From Planctomycetia bacterium (GTDB lineage Bacteria > Planctomycetota > Planctomycetia > Pirellulales > UBA1268), in the NCBI GenBank assembly GCA_014192425.1, contig BJHK01000004.1, forward strand, positions 1-64,000: DNA of 64,000 nucleotides, read 5' to 3'. The translations under genes and the position numbers were made by a program. Below the pieces are notes generated by a model. That model saw only the letters and a list, made by a program, of their open reading frames with translations. It was not told where the DNA came from and ran no database searches. Below are positions 61,394 to 64,000 of the stretch, one piece after another; within the stretch, counting starts at the first letter, position 1; each line of letters begins with the position of its first letter.

Positions 61394-61421
61394 CGTTCCG
61401 GCCGCGGCCGCGGCCGGAACG
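61394..61421. terminator. 28-bp perfect palindrome between convergent genes
   Basis: The sequence CGTTCCGGCCGCGG followed directly by its reverse complement is a perfect 28-bp palindrome, in the 60-nt gap between the PPOX-fold gene and sppA, which converge. It would form a very stable hairpin with almost no loop. A bidirectional terminator is the simplest role, although there is no T-run on either side. Confidence 0.55.
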
Positions 61422-61441
61422 ACGTGCCTCGGCCCGGAGGG

Positions 61442-63307
61442 TCAGCGCAGGTCGATCCGCAGCGGCAGCATGAACAGCGGCCGGCCCGAGCCGATCAGGG
61501 CCAGCGATTCGCCGTCGCGCACCAGGCCGGCGAGGCCCGGGATGGCGGCGATCCGCGCCGTGATCGCCGCGCGCAGCGCGGCCAGCGGGTCAGCGGCAAC
61601 CGCCGCGACAGCCGGCAAGCCGCCTCCTTCCGTGGCCCCAAACAGATCATCGAACAGGCCGCGCGGCTCGGGGAGCAGGATCCGCTCCAGCGGCTCGCCC
61701 GCCGGCAGGCCGGCGAGCGTCCGCGCCTCGTCGATCGCGTCGTCCAGCGTTCCCAGCCGATCGACGAGCCCCGCCTCCTTCGCCATCCGTCCGGTGAAGA
61801 CGCGCCCCTCGGCGAGGGTCGCCACCTTCTCGATGTCGAGTTTGCGGCCGGCTGCGACCTTGGCGGTGAACAGCCGGTAGACGTCCTTCATCGTGCCGAG
61901 GAACGCCTCCTTCTCCCCGGCGCTGAACGGCTCCCGGCCGGAGAGCCAGCCGGCGTTCCGCCCCTTGCTGACGACGTCGGTGTGGACGCCGATCTTTTCC
62001 AGGCCCTTGCCGACGACCATCTTGCCACCGACCACGCCGATCGAGCCGGTGAGGGTGCCCGGCGCGGCCACCACCCGGTCGGCCGCGACGGCGATGTAGT
62101 AGCCGCCGCTGGCGGCGATGTCGGACAGGCTCGCCACCACCGGCTTGCGGGCCCGCTCGGCCTCGCGCCAGATCAGGTCGCTGGCCAGCGCCGATCCGCC
62201 GGGGGAGTCGATCCGCAGCACGATCGCCACGACGTCGTCGTTCTTCTCCGCCTCGCGGATCGCCTCGATCACGGTGTCGGAGCCGGCCGCACCGCCGCCG
62301 AGCAGGTCGTCCTTCCCCTTGCCCCCCTGGATGGCGCCGCTGACGTGCACCACTGCGACCCGCTTTCCCTTGCCGCCGGCCTTGTCCTGGCGCTGCCCGG
62401 AGAGCATCTCCACCAGCTTCACGAGACCGCCGACGCCGGAAAAGTCCTTGTCAAGCTTCCGCTCGCCATAGTCGCGCACCAGCCGCGGGCCCTCGACCTT
62501 GGCCCGCCGGGCGAGGGCGTCGAACGCCTCGTCTTCGTAGGCAACGGCGTCGATCAGTTTCGCCTCGACGGCCGCCGCGGGCGTGAACACACCGGTGTCG
62601 ACCAGTTCGCGGACCCGGGCGACGGGCAGGCCCCGGCCGACCGCAATCCCCTCGACGAGCTGCTCGTAGAGGTCGCCGATCCAGCGCTCGTACTGCTGCC
62701 GCAGCTGCGGGCTCATGCCGTCGCGGGTCAGCGGCTCGGCCGCTCCCTTGAACTCTCCCACCTGGAGGATCTCCGCCTGCAATCCAAGCCGGTCGAGCAT
62801 CGACTTGAAGAACGTCATCTCGGCCCGCACGCCGGTGATCTCCAGCGTCGCCGCCGGCGGCATGGCGATCGAGTCGCAGGCCAAGGCCACGGCATAATGC
62901 ACCGGATCAGCGCTGACGAGGTGGGCGGCCACGGGCTTGCCCGCCTTGCGAACGCGGCCGATCGCCGCGCGGATCTCGTCCCCCCGCGCCCGCCCCAGGT
63001 CCGGGCCGTCGATGGAGAGCAGGAGCCCCTGCACCCGCTCGTCCTTGGCGACCTTCTCGATTCGCTCCACAATGCGGTGGAGGTGCGGCCTGACGTCGGC
63101 CAGCATGCCCCCCTGCCCGACGCCCTCGGGCATGCGTCCGGCGAGGCTGATGTGGGCGATCGAGCTGGTGGGCTTGCGCCGCTGCGGCTCGGCGGTCGTG
63201 ACGGGCGATTCCCGGTCGGCGACGGCAGCCGGTGCATCCGCCCCCGGGGCGACCTGCCAGCAGGGGGCGACCACAATCGCGACGAGGACCAGGGTGCGGA
63301 TCGACAT
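61442..63307 (-). CDS. sppA: Signal peptide peptidase SppA (long, tandem-domain type)
   Basis: The 621-residue protease has an N-terminal signal or membrane anchor (about 1-22) and two ClpP-like domains. The catalytic Lys187 is in GEFKGAAEPLTRDGMS in the first domain and the nucleophile Ser400 in SLSDIAASGGYYIAVAADRV in the second, the E. coli SppA arrangement. LRIDSPGGSALASDLIW and TGSIGVVGGKMV are also family motifs. The protein removes cleaved signal peptides from the membrane. Adjacent to lexA but in the opposite direction. Confidence 0.93.
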   Translation of the reverse strand: MSIRTLVLVAIVVAPCWQVAPGADAPAAVADRESPVTTAEPQRRKPTSSIAHISLAGRMPEGVGQGGMLADVRPHLHRIVERIEKVAKDERVQGLLLSIDGPDLGRARGDEIRAAIGRVRKAGKPVAAHLVSADPVHYAVALACDSIAMPPAATLEITGVRAEMTFFKSMLDRLGLQAEILQVGEFKGAAEPLTRDGMSPQLRQQYERWIGDLYEQLVEGIAVGRGLPVARVRELVDTGVFTPAAAVEAKLIDAVAYEDEAFDALARRAKVEGPRLVRDYGERKLDKDFSGVGGLVKLVEMLSGQRQDKAGGKGKRVAVVHVSGAIQGGKGKDDLLGGGAAGSDTVIEAIREAEKNDDVVAIVLRIDSPGGSALASDLIWREAERARKPVVASLSDIAASGGYYIAVAADRVVAAPGTLTGSIGVVGGKMVVGKGLEKIGVHTDVVSKGRNAGWLSGREPFSAGEKEAFLGTMKDVYRLFTAKVAAGRKLDIEKVATLAEGRVFTGRMAKEAGLVDRLGTLDDAIDEARTLAGLPAGEPLERILLPEPRGLFDDLFGATEGGGLPAVAAVAADPLAALRAAITARIAAIPGLAGLVRDGESLALIGSGRPLFMLPLRIDLR

Positions 63308-63459
63308 GGTGACTCCGTGACGGCGGGGGGAAAGGCGGTGGCAACCAGACGGGACTTCGGTAACCGGACTCTGTCAGGCTACTCCCGCGTCGCGATCGCG
63401 TTCAACCCGGGGGGCCCGGCAGCGACATGTGCCGGGCCGGAAAATTCTCGCCGCCCCTC

Positions 63460-63487
63460 TTGAAAATGAACGGCCGTATAGTAAGAT
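63460..63487 (+). promoter_or_regulatory. Candidate lexA promoter
   Basis: TTGAAA (63460-63465) and TAAGAT (63482-63487) are 16 bp apart in the 300-nt divergent gap with sppA. The leader between 63500 and 63560 has tandem GAATCC words (see findings), and AAGGAG (63591-63596) is 18 nt before the first ATG, farther than normal. No LexA-box palindrome could be recognised in this leader. Confidence 0.45.
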
Positions 63488-63614
63488 ACCGACGTCCAGA
63501 ATCAGTTCGCGGCCGCTCCCGAGCCCCTGAATCCAAGCCCCTGAATCCACGAATCCCCAACCCCCCCGACCCATCTAGTCCCCGTATCCCAAGGAGTGCG
63601 GATTTTCCGCAGAC

Positions 63615-64000
63615 ATGATCATGGTCAAGCGAAAGGCATCGCCTCGTACCAGTTCCCACCGCGCCAGCTCCAGCAGTTCCGCCCCCCGTGGTCGGTCCGG
63701 GAAGGGCCGGCCCGGACCGGCTCGGACGGCGGCCGCACTGGCCGCCATTCGCCGCGATCCGTTCGGGCTCCAGGTGACGAAGGATGCCAACGACGGCGAC
63801 GCTCCCACGGAGCGACAGATGGAGATTTACGCCTTCATCCGCGACAAGATCCACTCCCGTGGCTATGGACCAACGGTCCGCGAGATCGGCCAGGCATTCA
63901 AGATCAAGTCACCCAACGGCGTCGTCTGCCACCTCAAGGCCCTGGAGCGCAAAGGGCTGATCACCCGCGGCAAGAACATCTCCCGGGCGATCGAACTGGT
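63615..64000 (+). CDS. lexA: LexA repressor, N-terminal part (3' end outside the window)
   Basis: The visible 128 residues end in the winged-helix DNA-binding domain: TERQMEIYAFIRDKIHSRGY, GPTVREIGQAFKIKSPNGVV and CHLKALERKGLITRGKNISR. This is the LexA N-terminal domain with the standard spacing. If the ATG at 63615 is used, an unusual basic Ser/Arg/Gly-rich extension of about 64 residues precedes it. An in-frame GTG at 63774 (VTKDANDGDAPTERQ) would give a normal-sized LexA and should be weighed. The protease domain is outside the window. Confidence 0.9.
   Translation, partial: MIMVKRKASPRTSSHRASSSSSAPRGRSGKGRPGPARTAAALAAIRRDPFGLQVTKDANDGDAPTERQMEIYAFIRDKIHSRGYGPTVREIGQAFKIKSPNGVVCHLKALERKGLITRGKNISRAIEL

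Overview
The window is high-GC DNA (by eye about two thirds G+C or more) from a planctomycete, probably close to the Pirellulales. The markers are a DUF1559 protein with a type IV pilin-like N-terminus, a DUF1080 protein, formylmethanofuran hydrolase subunits (FhcA, FhcB, FhcC) in a bacterium, long secreted propeller-like proteins, a 23-residue leucine-rich solenoid, and an LPS export gene set. No rRNA, tRNA, CRISPR array or complete insertion sequence was seen. Most of the window is dense housekeeping sequence in short operons with ATGA-type overlaps.

Layout: 0-17.5 kb holds the end of a repeat-containing protein, nadB, a REC-GGDEF protein, a cyclase-fold protein, a 32-residue basic protein, a FabZ-like dehydratase, trmB, purF, proB, a CorC-type membrane protein, an ABC exporter operon, and a DUF1559 gene behind a near-consensus promoter with a Fur-like box. 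17.5-31.5 kb holds a secreted protein, rplM-rpsI, the three-gene transhydrogenase, hemW, two tandem propeller-like proteins, and two intergenic repeat clusters. 30.6-43.2 kb holds scpA with a metallo-beta-lactamase gene, a HIT protein with dgt, a PIN-TRAM protein, DUF1080-fhcB-fhcA, the 23-residue-repeat protein, a glycosyltransferase, hpt and an esterase-fold pseudoenzyme. 43.2-48 kb is a kdsD-kdsC-lpt-like operon for Kdo synthesis and LPS transport.

The accessory region is 48.15-50.8 kb. I read it as a degenerate chromosomal integron. A frameshifted and truncated intI-like pseudogene on the + strand (about 50363-50775) diverges from three gene cassettes on the - strand: a GspG-like membrane protein, an M50-type membrane metallopeptidase, and a DUF6883-DUF4926 pair. 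The cassettes are separated by attC-like imperfect palindromes. Two of these are 88 bp long, carry the same stem and share the canonical single extrahelical base. A LexA-box-like palindrome lies just upstream of the integrase remnant.

From 51 kb on come class II aldolase, a DUF454 protein, an MFS transporter, a lipoprotein, a fatty-acid-synthesis-like cluster (FabZ-like, ACP, FabA/Z-like, FabF), an Hsp20 gene followed by the 3' relic of a second copy, fhcC (20 kb from fhcBA), rpsL-rpsG, a PPOX-fold protein, sppA, and the start of lexA, which is cut by the window edge.
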